Shown: positions 31,278-39,989 of the stretch, piece after piece
Layout: each line of letters starts with the position of its first letter
Numbering within the stretch: the first letter of the stretch is position 1
Assembly (NCBI GenBank): GCA_003279445.1
Contig: QCHT01000012.1
Location: 1 to 45,501 of the forward strand
Direction of reading: 5' to 3'
DNA from: Prochlorococcus sp. AG-402-G10
GTDB lineage: Bacteria; Cyanobacteriota; Cyanobacteriia; PCC-6307; Cyanobiaceae
Length of the DNA stretch: 45,501 bases
Program-made: the position numbers and the translations under genes
Notes under the pieces: generated by a model
Database searches by the model: none
Told to the model about the DNA's origin: nothing
What the model saw: the letters and a program-made list of their open reading frames with translations, nothing else

Positions 31278-32396
31278 TCAATTGTCAATACTTTCTTTCC
31301 AACTTATTAATGCCGAAAGAGTTTGTTTCACAATACCTGAGGCTATAGATAACTTTGATTGATTGATGCCTTCTTGAAGTGTTTTTGATGCTCCTGATAG
31401 CCATAGGTATACACCTGCATTCCAGTTAAGAGCTTTTACTAAAGCGCCTTTATTGTTAAGTGCATCAAAAGCATGATCCCTCCAACTATCAATGCTTTGC
31501 CACTTAATATCCTCGCCATAACAGTCATAGTCGCGAGGATGAAGGATCAATCGATGACGTTTACCTTGCTTTGTAAAGCTTGCTATGCATGTTCGACTGA
31601 TTGGCAGATCAGTACTTCCTTCAAGGCCTTTTATGGTTATAGCACTGGCTTCTCCAACTATTTGAAGACATTGCCAAGCACGATCTTCTGTGGGTGGATG
31701 AACAAATCCGCTGACAAGCAGATGTTCGCCCTGATGAGCTGTCCATAGTAGCTCCATGCTTGCTATAGGTGGACGCTTACCTATTTCATCTCGATATGAA
31801 ATGAGAGAGTCTGCGATTGGGAAATGGTCAGGTTGATAAATAAAGGCAAAATCATTTTCATGAAATCCAGACTGAACTTGCATTAGCGATAAACCACTTA
31901 GGTTCAGCCCTAGTGCCTGAAACAGTTCTTGCGATGTGACTCCATATTTTGTAGGCATACGCTTCCCACCATGTAGTACCAAAGGTTGCTTATTGGCAAG
32001 AAGAATTAAGAATGTGAGTGGATATATAGGCGATGTCTTATTTCTTCCATCAAATGGCATTCCAAAACAAAGTGGTCTGAGCTGGTTCTTTTTGGATATT
32101 AGCTTCGGTCCAAGTTCCTTATAAGTATCAAGCATCCCTGCTAACTCTTGAGGCTCAGGTCTTCTAATTCGATGAGCAATCATAAATGCTCCGATTTGGG
32201 CAGGTGTAGCTTTGGAATTTAGAATTAAGTTCAAAGCTACAGATGATTCTTGCCGGCTAAGCGATTTGCTAGTCTCCGTGCCACTCCCAATTTTTCTTAG
32301 ATAATACTTAAAGCCCTCTTTGCTTTGTTCGTTTATCGATGAAATCACGCTGCCACTTAAATTCTTTTGTAACTTAGGAGTATCATTGTTGCTCAT
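31278..32396 (-). CDS. Anthranilate phosphoribosyltransferase family protein (TrpD2-like)
   Basis: A 372-residue protein of nucleoside phosphorylase/phosphoribosyltransferase class IV fold. N-terminal helical part (A-T-P-A-Q-I-G-A-F-M-I-A-H-R-I-R) and the phosphate region H-G-G-K-R-M-P-T-K-Y-G align with TrpD, while the canonical G-T-G-G-D is replaced (F-G-M-P-F-D-G-R). Such YbiB/TrpD2-like proteins are DNA-binding or of unknown reaction rather than tryptophan enzymes. ATG at 32396. It follows a separate acidic-protein gene by 52 bases on the same strand. Confidence 0.82.
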   Translation of the reverse strand: MSNNDTPKLQKNLSGSVISSINEQSKEGFKYYLRKIGSGTETSKSLSRQESSVALNLILNSKATPAQIGAFMIAHRIRRPEPQELAGMLDTYKELGPKLISKKNQLRPLCFGMPFDGRNKTSPIYPLTFLILLANKQPLVLHGGKRMPTKYGVTSQELFQALGLNLSGLSLMQVQSGFHENDFAFIYQPDHFPIADSLISYRDEIGKRPPIASMELLWTAHQGEHLLVSGFVHPPTEDRAWQCLQIVGEASAITIKGLEGSTDLPISRTCIASFTKQGKRHRLILHPRDYDCYGEDIKWQSIDSWRDHAFDALNNKGALVKALNWNAGVYLWLSGASKTLQEGINQSKLSIASGIVKQTLSALISWKESIDN

Positions 32397-32448
32397 TAAA
32401 ACTCACAATAATTGAACTTAAGGAAATACATCTCTTGCATCAGTTTTC

Positions 32449-32979
32449 TCAGTCTTCGTAGTGATCATCAATCCAATCCCGCATGTCCTGAATAGCAATT
32501 TTCGTGGCTGCCTCCAAGTCATCCTCTCCTACATTTAATCCTTTTTTCTTTGCTTTTCTTTCTAGGATTAGCATTACCTCATCTTCTGCGTCTGACCCAC
32601 TGTAGGAGAGTCCCTCGCTATCAAGTTTTTCTTGAAGCTTTTCAGAGGAAATTAATTTTACAACTTCATCTAAAGGAGTCGAAGTAATGCCAGAAAATGC
32701 TTTCCCGCTAGTTATTAAATAATCAAAGGCAAAAATCTTGTACTCGTCTGGATAACCATCCCCAAGCAATGAATTTTCTTCAAACTCTTCAATATCATCA
32801 TCATCCATCCCGTTTTTTTCCCAATATTGATTTTTGGCATCCTCCCCATCGTCAGGATCTAGGTTGAATGCCTCTTGATTCTCATCAAAAAAAGTCACCT
32901 TCTGTTTATTTGTCTTGCATAATTGAGCAATGTTCCAATACTGCTGAATCTTCTCTAGGAGCTTTTGTTCGTGAGTCAC
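32449..32979 (-). CDS. Acidic hypothetical protein
   Basis: 176 residues from GTG 32979, no ATG alternative. Very acidic (D-D-D-D-I-E-E-F-E-E, D-D-G-E-D), with helical segments K-L-L-E-K-I-Q and a C-terminal I-A-I-Q-D-M-R-D-W-I-D-D. No membrane segment. No family recognised. It lies 52 bases upstream of the TrpD-like gene. Confidence 0.65.
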   Translation of the reverse strand: MTHEQKLLEKIQQYWNIAQLCKTNKQKVTFFDENQEAFNLDPDDGEDAKNQYWEKNGMDDDDIEEFEENSLLGDGYPDEYKIFAFDYLITSGKAFSGITSTPLDEVVKLISSEKLQEKLDSEGLSYSGSDAEDEVMLILERKAKKKGLNVGEDDLEAATKIAIQDMRDWIDDHYED

Positions 32980-32999
32980 TTAATAATTAAATACTTTTA

Positions 33000-33365
33000 C
33001 AAAGCATAGTTGAATTGAAGTACTAGAGAGTGGGATTGACCAAAAGATAATATCAAGTTCCCATTTCTAAGTGTTTTGCCATGCATTACAGCTCATAGCT
33101 AGATTAATCATCACTTTTTTGACAAGTTTTGGACCTTCTTGGGGGAGAAGGTTGATGCCTGCAATAGATGCGAACTTGATTATTGGACTTTGCTTGAAAA
33201 TAAAGAATGATTGCTATAGCTTGTGAAATTAACTCTATTTTGAGCCATAGTAATTATATTGCCTAGAAATCTTCATAACAAAATTCATGTATTCCCTATG
33301 GGGGATGACAATTCTGAGCTTTAATTTCTCTAGCTTTGACGCTTTGTAGTTGGAGAATTTGACAG
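33000..33365. other. Gene-poor stretch
   Basis: AT-rich sequence with no ORF over 30 codons that looks coding and no strong hairpin. Confidence 0.5.
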
Positions 33366-33863
33366 TTAATCTAGGACCCAGTAGCCGCTCCAATCTGGCT
33401 TCATCCCATCATCTCGCAATTGGGGGTCTTGCTCTAAAACAACTGTGTACTCCTTTAATTGAATGATTGCAGCATGGTCATCTTTGTGGATTTGGTTCAT
33501 TGGTTCAGACCATTTGTTGCGTGCTTTCTTTTTTGCAACTTGGATTGATGGTGCAACGACAATCTCTAAGTGATGCTGTTCAAGAAGCTCATCGGTTTTA
33601 TATCCTCCAAAATTTACGAACCAGAGCTTATTTACTCCCTGCCTGGGATTACTATTTTTATTTATTAAGTTAACTTTGTAGCCATCTACAAATTGGATTG
33701 CTTTATAGCTATCTATGTGCAGACCTGAAGCTTTGCCAATCCACTCTGTTTTTAGATTTGGGAATGTGGACTCAATTGTTTCTCCGATTACCCAGCGAAC
33801 ATCGTGTATCTCTACATGACCTCCGTAAACCTTCCCTCCCAGAACTACAAGGTATAAATTCAT
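33366..33863 (-). CDS. DUF1543 domain protein (two repeats)
   Basis: 165 residues. First DUF1543 unit (residues 1-60): L-G-G-K-V-Y-G-G-H-V-E-I-H-D-V-R-W-V-I-G-E with L-H-I-D-S-Y. Second unit (about 80-165) begins L-W-F-V-N-F-G-G-Y. Function unknown, and the double unit is normal in this family. A 15-bp hairpin lies 16 bases before the ATG. Confidence 0.88.
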   Translation of the reverse strand: MNLYLVVLGGKVYGGHVEIHDVRWVIGETIESTFPNLKTEWIGKASGLHIDSYKAIQFVDGYKVNLINKNSNPRQGVNKLWFVNFGGYKTDELLEQHHLEIVVAPSIQVAKKKARNKWSEPMNQIHKDDHAAIIQLKEYTVVLEQDPQLRDDGMKPDWSGYWVLD

Positions 33864-33878
33864 TTAGTGAGAATTTCA

Positions 33879-33912
33879 TCATATAAGTCATCACCAATGA
33901 TGACTTGTATGA
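33879..33912. promoter_or_regulatory. 15-bp palindrome upstream of the DUF1543 gene
   Basis: TCATATAAGTCATCA / TGATGACTTGTATGA with loop CCAA and one mismatch, a G-T wobble in one strand's RNA. 16 bases before the start codon on the minus strand: an operator or a leader hairpin. Confidence 0.55.
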
Positions 33913-34104
33913 GATCAGTCGGTGAGAAATTTTAACTTTTCTGTTTAGCCTCTTCAGAAGATGTTCTTGAAGCTTGTCGCTGTAAAATTTCAGGCATTAG
34001 GACATTGAAGATTCACATAGTTTTACTTAATAATTTAGAGCTGACGTAATTAGTTTTAGTTTAGGTTGATTTCGAGGGGAAATTCTCTCCTTGGAGACGT
34101 TTTT

Positions 34105-34446
34105 TTATTTACCCATTGCTCTTCTAAGCTTTGTAGCTTCATCCATACCTTCCATGATTGTGAAAGTTGCATCTTTCGTTGCAGCATTCCTAAGCTTTGA
34201 TAGTGCTTGATAAGTAGAAGACTCATAAGCCTCAACGGCATCACGCATAGAGGGGAACTCACAAATAATTGCTAAATTTGCTCCTTCTGTTCTTTCTTTC
34301 CCTTGCGGCTCTGTGTCTTTTGCAAAAACTTTCCCTCCCACTTCTTTGAGCCATGGACTGACCTCTTTAACATACTCTGAAAACAACTCGTGATTAGTAA
34401 TTGTTGAGGTTGAAATCCAGTAACCTTTGGCACCTTTCTTATCCAT
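34105..34446 (-). CDS. DUF1330 domain protein
   Basis: 113 residues with a ferredoxin-like alpha/beta layout of DUF1330: K-G-Y-W-I-S-T-S-T-I at strand 1, Y-V-K-E-V-S-P-W-L-K, G-G-K-V-F-A-K-D, then N-L-A-I-I-C-E-F-P-S-M and A-Y-E-S-S-T-Y-Q-A. Function unknown, possibly a small-molecule binder. ATG at 34446. Stands alone. Confidence 0.85.
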   Translation of the reverse strand: MDKKGAKGYWISTSTITNHELFSEYVKEVSPWLKEVGGKVFAKDTEPQGKERTEGANLAIICEFPSMRDAVEAYESSTYQALSKLRNAATKDATFTIMEGMDEATKLRRAMGK

Positions 34447-34576
34447 AAAAAATTTAGAAGATCAAAAACTCTGTTTATATGATATACATTATTGATCTGG
34501 ATAAATAAAGTCATCGACAAAATCTTCTTCGTGAGTACCTCCAGATTGAATCCCTCTTACCTAGATCATTAAGTAT

Positions 34577-34729
34577 TTAAGCCGCATTAGTTTTATTTAC
34601 TGCACTCATTTTTGCGGCCATAGTTCTAGAAAAAACTTTCAGACAAAATACAATTGTTGCGATTAAACCCCATTCCCAAAATTTCTTTCTAATGGTAAAT
34701 AGACCTGTAAGTATTAATTTCCTTGATAA
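34577..34729 (-). CDS. Open frame without a standard start
   Basis: About 50 codons after an in-frame TAA: L-F-T-I-R-K-K-F-W-E-W-G-L then a helix I-A-T-I-V-F-C-L-K-V-F. No ATG, GTG or TTG precedes the helix. Likely a decayed small membrane protein. Confidence 0.3.
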   Translation of the reverse strand, partial: LSRKLILTGLFTIRKKFWEWGLIATIVFCLKVFSRTMAAKMSAVNKTNAA

Positions 34730-34798
34730 TTAGCTCCCATGTAGTTTTGATAAGTATCTATCAAGAAGAGAATAAAATATCTCATATAAAAGTTGATA

Positions 34799-34903
34799 TG
34801 AATAAGGGGAGCGTATTTCGATGCTCCCCTTTGAGTCCAGCTCTTTTGTTTCCTTTAATGAGCTCGGACTCCTATTTATGTATTAGCCAATTCAGGACGA
34901 TGC
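34799..34903 (-). ncRNA. Two-hairpin structured RNA, copy 2
   Basis: Minus-strand copy of 483-585. Identical blocks: GGAGTCCGAGCTC, AGAGCTGGACTCAAAGGGG and the loop ATCGAAATAC. Hairpin II is AAGGGGAGC (34831-34823) with GCTCCCCTT (34812-34804), differing from copy 1 at two base pairs with compensation. Promoter: TTTACT at 34915-34910 in the same distance to GGCTA as in copy 1. Downstream T-rich end CCCCTTATT. Confidence 0.7.
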
Positions 34904-35079
34904 AGGTAGAGTAAAAACACTTGTTTTCATAGCTTAAAGCAGCGCACTTATTTCCCTTCCATTCAGCCATTTCAAAATAGAGAGCTTTTTTGTAGTAATA
35001 ATTTCTTAATTCCAAATCCAATTACTTTGATTAAAAAGTGGATCTATATAAAAGCTAGATATTGATATCAATGATAAAG

Positions 35080-35967
35080 CTATCTTGTAATTGAACGCTT
35101 TAAAACAGAAACGTCCTCATCTTTGTAGCCTTGCTTGATTAGCTCTTCTTCTAACTCTTTTACTTTGGATGTTATTGGAAGCTTTATTCCTGACTCTTCT
35201 GCAGTTCTTAATGCAATTGCTAAATCTTTGTGGTGTAAATGTAACTTAAAGCCCAATGGATACTCATCTTTCAGCATCGATTGCGATCGATTGGAAAGTG
35301 CCCATGAATTTGCAGCCCCTTTTTGTAGTGCTTCGACAACTTTATTCATCGGTAGATTGAGTGTTTCTCCTAATGCAATAGCCTCGGCTACTGCTGCATA
35401 GCTTCCGGCGACAAGTATTTGATTAAGAGCTTTTACTTCTTGTCCTTTCCCAACACTCTCAAACGTATAGAAAGCGCTCCCTATTGCTTTCAGAACAGAA
35501 GATATTTTCTTGAAAGACGCATTACTTGCACCTATGAAGATCGTTAGAGTTCCATCTTTTGCACCCTCTGTGCCGCCAGTTACTGGTGCATCTATATACT
35601 CAATATTTCTCTTGGCTAGTCGGGCTGAGAAAAATCTTGCTTTAGAAGGACTGATTGTTGACAAGTCAATAACAATTGTTCCCTCTGTAAGGCTGCTTTC
35701 AGCTCCTGTAGGCCCAAATAGAACTGTTTCTACCGCAACTTCATCACTAACACAAATCAGTAAAACATCGCATCCTTTGGCAGCGTCTTTAGGAGTTGAA
35801 CACGACTTAGCTCCCTTTAGTTGCTTGCTTGTTTCAGCTAACCTGCTTAGGGTATGAACTTGTAAGTAAAAACCAGCTTTAAGCAAGTTTGCTGCTATTG
35901 GGAGACCTATTGCTCCAAGCCCGACAAATCCTAAGGATGCTTTTGTCTTTAGATTTTTTTGGGACAT
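35080..35967 (-). CDS. NAD-binding beta-hydroxyacid dehydrogenase (3-hydroxyisobutyrate dehydrogenase-like)
   Basis: 295 residues. Rossmann motif G-F-V-G-L-G-A-I-G-L-P (13-23), substrate motif D-A-P-V-T-G-G-T (126-133) and catalytic G-Q-E-V-K-A-L-N-Q with Lys179 and Asn182. Belongs to the 6-phosphogluconate/HIBADH superfamily that reduces or oxidises small 3-hydroxy acids such as tartronate semialdehyde or succinic semialdehyde. Substrate unspecified. ATG at 35967, normal length. Monocistronic. Confidence 0.92.
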   Translation of the reverse strand: MSQKNLKTKASLGFVGLGAIGLPIAANLLKAGFYLQVHTLSRLAETSKQLKGAKSCSTPKDAAKGCDVLLICVSDEVAVETVLFGPTGAESSLTEGTIVIDLSTISPSKARFFSARLAKRNIEYIDAPVTGGTEGAKDGTLTIFIGASNASFKKISSVLKAIGSAFYTFESVGKGQEVKALNQILVAGSYAAVAEAIALGETLNLPMNKVVEALQKGAANSWALSNRSQSMLKDEYPLGFKLHLHHKDLAIALRTAEESGIKLPITSKVKELEEELIKQGYKDEDVSVLKRSITR

Positions 35968-36020
35968 CTCAAATTGTTTTTATACTTTTTTATTAAATTA
36001 CTTGTTGAGACACAGAAGCA

Positions 36021-36119
36021 ATGGAAAAAAATTATAGAAAAAAGTGTAATAAAGAATTAATGTTTAAAAGAATTGCTTCTGCAAGGTTGAATATTTATTC
36101 AGAAGACTTCCTTCAGTAG
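36021..36119 (+). CDS. Doubtful 32-residue basic ORF
   Basis: M-E-K-N-Y-R-K-K-C-N-K-E. No ribosome site of note; could be chance. Nothing else is seen in 35968-36244. Confidence 0.25.
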   Translation: MEKNYRKKCNKELMFKRIASARLNIYSEDFLQ

Positions 36120-36244
36120 GATTTTGTTGTGGCTTAATGAGATATAGGACTAAATAGCGTTGGTTTCTTTTTGGTTGATTTATAGTTCTAAACAAGTTTG
36201 TTGATGATTTGGGTAATCTTTCTCAAAGTAATTTAATTATTGCG

Positions 36245-36685
36245 ATGGTTTCAAAAATCAAGCTCATTATTTTGTTCGATGGTGGATGTCCTTTTTGTCA
36301 AAGAGAAGTGTCTTTTCTTCGCTCAAAAGATGTTTCATGCTTAATCTCATTTGTAGACATTAATTCTTCAAGTTATAACCCAGAACTCTTTAGTGACATT
36401 AGTTATAGAGAAGCAATGGGTAGGATCCATGCAATTAAAGCTTCAGGAGAGGTCATCAAGAATGTGGATGTTTTTCGAGAAGCATATCGAATAGTTGGAC
36501 TGGGTTGGATTTATGCACCAACAACTTTGCCAGTATTAGCTCCTGTTTTTGATCAAGTTTATAAACTTTGGGCAAGTTGGCGTCTTACTTTGACCTGTCG
36601 TCCATCATTAGATCAACTTTGCAAGTTAAAGGATATCAATGCAAACCAAGGAAAGAGTGAAAAAGTAGAAGGAATTCATAATTAA
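36245..36685 (+). CDS. DCC-family (DUF393) thiol-disulfide oxidoreductase-like protein
   Basis: 146 residues from ATG 36245 (TTG 36209 opens the frame). The opening L-F-D-G-G-C-P-F-C-Q-R-E-V holds the family's D-x-x-C-x-x-C, followed by R-I-H-A-I and a conserved Y-R-I-V-G-L-G-W. DUF393 proteins resemble thioredoxin-like folds and are presumed redox-active; partner unknown. C-terminal tail with N-A-N-Q-G-K is polar. A 55-residue ORF follows 48 bases later. Confidence 0.87.
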   Translation: MVSKIKLIILFDGGCPFCQREVSFLRSKDVSCLISFVDINSSSYNPELFSDISYREAMGRIHAIKASGEVIKNVDVFREAYRIVGLGWIYAPTTLPVLAPVFDQVYKLWASWRLTLTCRPSLDQLCKLKDINANQGKSEKVEGIHN

Positions 36686-36733
36686 CTCATAGAATTAAAG
36701 GTATGTGAGCAACGAAGAAATTGCTTTGGCTTT

Positions 36734-36901
36734 ATGACTAAGCAAGGAATACTAGAAGAAAGGAAACTACGTTTTGAAGCAATGAGCAGCTATGAGAGAA
36801 AAGCTTTACTTAGGAAGAAAATGAAAGCCGAAGGGCTAGAGGAAGGCAGTGAAGTAATGCCCTTGTGTGTTGAAATCACTAGCTCTTTTCCTAAGATGTA
36901 A
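36734..36901 (+). CDS. Charged 55-residue protein
   Basis: Helical, with E-E-R-K-L-R-F-E-A-M-S-S-Y-E-R-K and a hydrophilic C-terminus containing one cysteine. Located in line with the DCC gene, possibly co-transcribed. Family unknown. Confidence 0.5.
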   Translation: MTKQGILEERKLRFEAMSSYERKALLRKKMKAEGLEEGSEVMPLCVEITSSFPKM

Positions 36902-36942
36902 TTCACTACGGTGGGTGATGGCTTTTTCTAAAGAATATGTAA

Positions 36943-37245
36943 ATGAATTATCAACTCCTGCTCGAATGTTATGCCGAAGGAACTGAAATCTCTTGGGAAG
37001 AAGCAGGTTTACTAGATATAGAGCTTTGTGCTCAAATTGAAAGTATCAAGGTATCTTCTAAGCAAGGTTGTATTGCAGTTGCTCCTAATCATATTTGTAA
37101 GAAAGCTCATGTCTGTGATGGTAGTTTTTGGATTACTTGTTTAGCCGCGGTTTTAGATCAATTAATGCCTCCTTCTTTAGGTGAGAAATCCCGAGGAGCC
37201 ACAGTAGTTGATGAGCTTGTTGAGCATGGCTATCTGGCTTCTTAA
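36943..37245 (+). CDS. Hypothetical cysteine-rich protein
   Basis: 100 residues with five cysteines (L-L-E-C-Y, E-L-C-A, Q-G-C-I-A, H-I-C-K-K-A-H-V-C-D, I-T-C-L-A). The I-C-x5-C and nearby H may bind metal. ATG 36943. Same strand as the two genes before. No family recognised. Confidence 0.6.
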   Translation: MNYQLLLECYAEGTEISWEEAGLLDIELCAQIESIKVSSKQGCIAVAPNHICKKAHVCDGSFWITCLAAVLDQLMPPSLGEKSRGATVVDELVEHGYLAS

Positions 37246-37351
37246 TTGCAAGATTGATTTTTGACTGACATGAGAACTTCTTCTCTCACTTGATTGAACC
37301 TGAGGAGATATGTTTGTGTAACTCGTGATAATTTAATAGAAAGAATCACCA

Positions 37352-37427
37352 ACAGTTGGAAAACTGTACTTAAAAGCCCCTCAAGATAATACTCTTGGAG
37401 TTATAAAGGTTACCTTCTTGGGCTTTT
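37352..37427 (+). promoter_or_regulatory. Structured leader before 37432
   Basis: ACAGTT/AACTGT (37352-37367), then AAAAGCCC (37372-37379) pairing with GGGCTTTT (37420-37427) around an inner CAAGA/TCTTG hairpin. It ends 4 bases before the ATG, so it can occlude initiation or act as an attenuator. Confidence 0.4.
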
Positions 37428-37431
37428 AGTA

Positions 37432-37725
37432 ATGCAATCACAAGGCGGCTTGTCAGAAGTTGATTTCGTGCAACGTATAAAACAATTTGCTGGTACTAAG
37501 TGGGAGAGTCTTACTGATACTCAAAAGACTTATGCCAAAAAGGTATGGGGAGTCATATCTTATAAATGGCGTTGGCAGATCGCGATGAATGTCCCCTACC
37601 TTGCAATTTTTCTTTTGGATAGAACTATCCCCGAAGTGCATCAATTTGATATGTCTTTAATATCAACAGTGACTTCCAAGCTACCGCTTCCAGCTTTTAT
37701 TTCTTCTTGGATAGGACTTGGATAG
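37432..37725 (+). CDS. Hypothetical protein with one hydrophobic segment
   Basis: 97 residues: soluble N-terminal helix region (V-D-F-V-Q-R-I-K-Q-F-A-G-T-K-W), basic Y-K-W-R-W then a hydrophobic stretch N-V-P-Y-L-A-I-F-L-L-D. ATG at 37432 directly after the leader structure. Unknown function. Confidence 0.6.
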   Translation: MQSQGGLSEVDFVQRIKQFAGTKWESLTDTQKTYAKKVWGVISYKWRWQIAMNVPYLAIFLLDRTIPEVHQFDMSLISTVTSKLPLPAFISSWIGLG

Positions 37726-37857
37726 TTATCTAAGTATTACTTTTAGAATACTTGGAATTAATTTAGATTCCGCAGTACTTTGATATAAGGTGTTCAAACT
37801 ATGTGGAAAATTAAATAAGTTCTTCAGTTTTTATAATTAGCTGCAAATAGTACTGAC

Positions 37858-38103
37858 TCAAAAGGTTTTGGTATATCGAATCTGAAAATTGTTCCAGGTT
37901 ACATTTTTATTTTCTACTTTAATATCTTTAACAGCTGAAATCTCTCCTTCTATTCCTTCACTTGATAATTGTTTGATGATCCTATCTATGACCACATCCT
38001 CTACTGGTTTGCGGTTGAAAAATGGAGTTAAATTTGCAAACCATGTAGAGCTGTTGTTGCTCACAACTTCTGAGGAATTAGTGATTTTCAAGTGGATTGC
38101 CAT
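37858..38103 (-). CDS. Hypothetical small protein
   Basis: 81 residues: beta-rich core I-H-L-K-I-T-N-S and I-E-G-E-I-S-A-V-K-D-I-K-V-E-N, amphipathic helix V-V-I-D-R-I-I-K-Q-L. No family recognised. The plus-strand ORF in the same place is its shadow. Confidence 0.6.
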   Translation of the reverse strand: MAIHLKITNSSEVVSNNSSTWFANLTPFFNRKPVEDVVIDRIIKQLSSEGIEGEISAVKDIKVENKNVTWNNFQIRYTKTF

Positions 38104-38259
38104 GAAGGAGCTTCTAACTTCATACTATTTTTCACTCCTGTAGGAAATGTGTCATCAAATCTACCCTTTTTTTGTTGAGTTGATAACTCAGAGAGATTAA
38201 TAAAAAAAAACTAAGATTTTGAGATATAGAAATACACCAGTCTTTAAATAGGAGATTTA

Positions 38260-38287
38260 GCCAGGCTTATTTTCTTGAAAGCCTGGC
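38260..38287. repeat. 9-bp perfect hairpin
   Basis: GCCAGGCTT / AAGCCTGGC with a 10-base loop. No T tract follows on the plus strand. Function unclear. Confidence 0.45.
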
Positions 38288-38596
38288 ATACATCCTACTT
38301 AAGACACCTTCGTTGTCCTTTCTTTAACTAGGTAGTTATCTAGATTACTGTTAGACACGACAATAATGAGACATTGATATCGACTATGCCAAGTCTGGCA
38401 CAAAACTTGGTAATGAGAGAACATTTTTCTTGTTTAGGATAACGTAATTCTTGAGACTTCTTACTGCTGACTATGTTAATTAACTTGTCAATTCACTTTA
38501 TACACCTACCTTGAATGCACAATTTACTACTCATCTGCTGAGAAAGAAAATGGTTCAGAACAATTTGTATGGAAAACCATCTGAGTTCAAATTATT

Positions 38597-38734
38597 TTAA
38601 AGACGCTCTCGAAGAGCTGCATTGTCCTTCGAAATCAATTTGCTAAAAAGATCCCAGCAGACCTTTTGTAGAGGTTTATCATTTGTGCAATTGGTTTTTC
38701 TTAATTCATATCCACCTACTTGTTTTTTATCACA
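38597..38734 (-). pseudogene. Coding-like remnant without a start
   Basis: Reads G-G-Y-E-L-R-K-T-N-C-T-N-D-K-P-L-Q-K-V-C then W-D-L-F-S-K-L-I-S-K-D-N and L-R-E-R-L. No ATG, GTG or TTG in the open part. 38288-38596 and 38735-38967 hold nothing recognisable. Confidence 0.4.
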
Positions 38735-38967
38735 TCACAATCTCGATTGATCTATTGAAGACTTTAGCTATAGGTTTTTCCTTAAGGTCAATCTTCCTTT
38801 CTTAAGAAGTTAGGTTTTGACTATCAAGACTTCGCTAACTCCCCTTAATTCTAATAATAAGAATCAAAAATACTTTCAAAATGTTTTCGCTGAGATTAAG
38901 TACCTTGTTTGGCACTTTTATCAGTTCTAAGAAGACTCAGTTAAAAGTCGTCTAGAGTTAAGCTTGT

Positions 38968-39153
38968 CTAAGCTGCTTTCTGATTGAATGCATACCTATA
39001 ACTAGCGAGATCAATAGGTTGAGTAAGGTAGTTTCTCTCTTGTTTTTTGTATTGGAGCACTTCCTTATATAACTCTAGTGTGAGCTCTGCCATGTCGTTC
39101 CTTTGAAAAATCTCTCTGCTAGCGCTTAATCTGTTGCTGAAAGTAGTTGACAT
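38968..39153 (-). CDS. Hypothetical helical protein
   Basis: 61 residues from ATG 39153 (ATG 39093 gives 41). Helix E-L-T-L-E-L-Y-K-E-V-L-Q-Y-K-K-Q-E-R-N-Y then a short tail. Unknown. Confidence 0.5.
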   Translation of the reverse strand: MSTTFSNRLSASREIFQRNDMAELTLELYKEVLQYKKQERNYLTQPIDLASYRYAFNQKAA

Positions 39154-39436
39154 GTAAAACCCTGCAGCTTGTGTTTGTTATACCTACACATTTATTTATT
39201 GCCATAGGTAAGAACTACGATTGACTTAATTGAAACGATTTTCTCGCGGACTTATTACAGAATTTCCTTTGAGGAGATCTTTCATCTTTGTTCATAGGAA
39301 CTTCTCGAGTATTTCTGGGCTGACTATATAAATTTGGCTTTTATCTAAAAGAGAAGGCTGTATCGTCTTCAAGATGGCAACTATAAGGTAAAACTTACTA
39401 TCATATTCTGAGATATAAGACCTTAAAGACCTCTAG

Positions 39437-39547
39437 TTAAGACGACCATAAAGTGACATTGCTGCTTTGCGTTAAAAAGAAAAAAAATACTTTTGACAGT
39501 AACCAACCAATCCCAAGGCAGATCACAACTGTCTTAACTAAGTCCAT
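39437..39547 (-). CDS. 36-residue membrane microprotein
   Basis: M-D-L-V-K-T-V-V-I-C-L-G-I-G-W-L-L followed by a Phe-rich core and a polar end. One transmembrane helix. Unknown. Confidence 0.45.
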   Translation of the reverse strand: MDLVKTVVICLGIGWLLSKVFFFFLTQSSNVTLWSS

Positions 39548-39595
39548 TTGATTCCCCTAGAGCTTTATAAGATATTTTAGGAATGATACCTAAGC

Positions 39596-39690
39596 CTATT
39601 TGGTTTTGTAATATTCAATCAACTTTCCAACATGCTTATTACTTAGGGAGCCTTTCCTTTAACCCATGGTGACCCCCAGCAAATTATAAG
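39596..39690 (-). pseudogene. IF2_N-like remnant
   Basis: Reads S-L-S-N-K-H-V-G-K-L-I-E-Y-Y-K-T-K-stop, parallel to C-L-T-N-Q-H-A-K-K-L-I-D-Y-Y-K-G-K-N-stop in 20895-21063, after an upstream N-L-L-G-V-T and a stop. So a second, more decayed member of that family. Confidence 0.55.
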
Positions 39691-39989
39691 TGGTAATTAT
39701 CCATGACTATAAATGTTTAACTCCTTGATGAAATCTAATGATATAGGTGACTTGTTTAAGGTTTATTATGCCTAGGTTTAATTAATTTATGTGCTTAGCT
39801 CTTACAACAGAATTCATAACATAGAAACCCCTAAGATAAGTAAAGCATGAGACAATGTATATCAACTTCTGTTACTAATTAGACATGAGAGCGAAGTATA
39901 GAATTCCATTACTTATTTAAGGACTTATTTGTAATGAGAGGATTAATAGATCTGTTAATACATTTATTCAAAGAAAACTCACCCTCATT
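39691..39989. other. Non-coding stretch
   Basis: AT-rich. No coding or strong structural signal seen. Confidence 0.45.
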
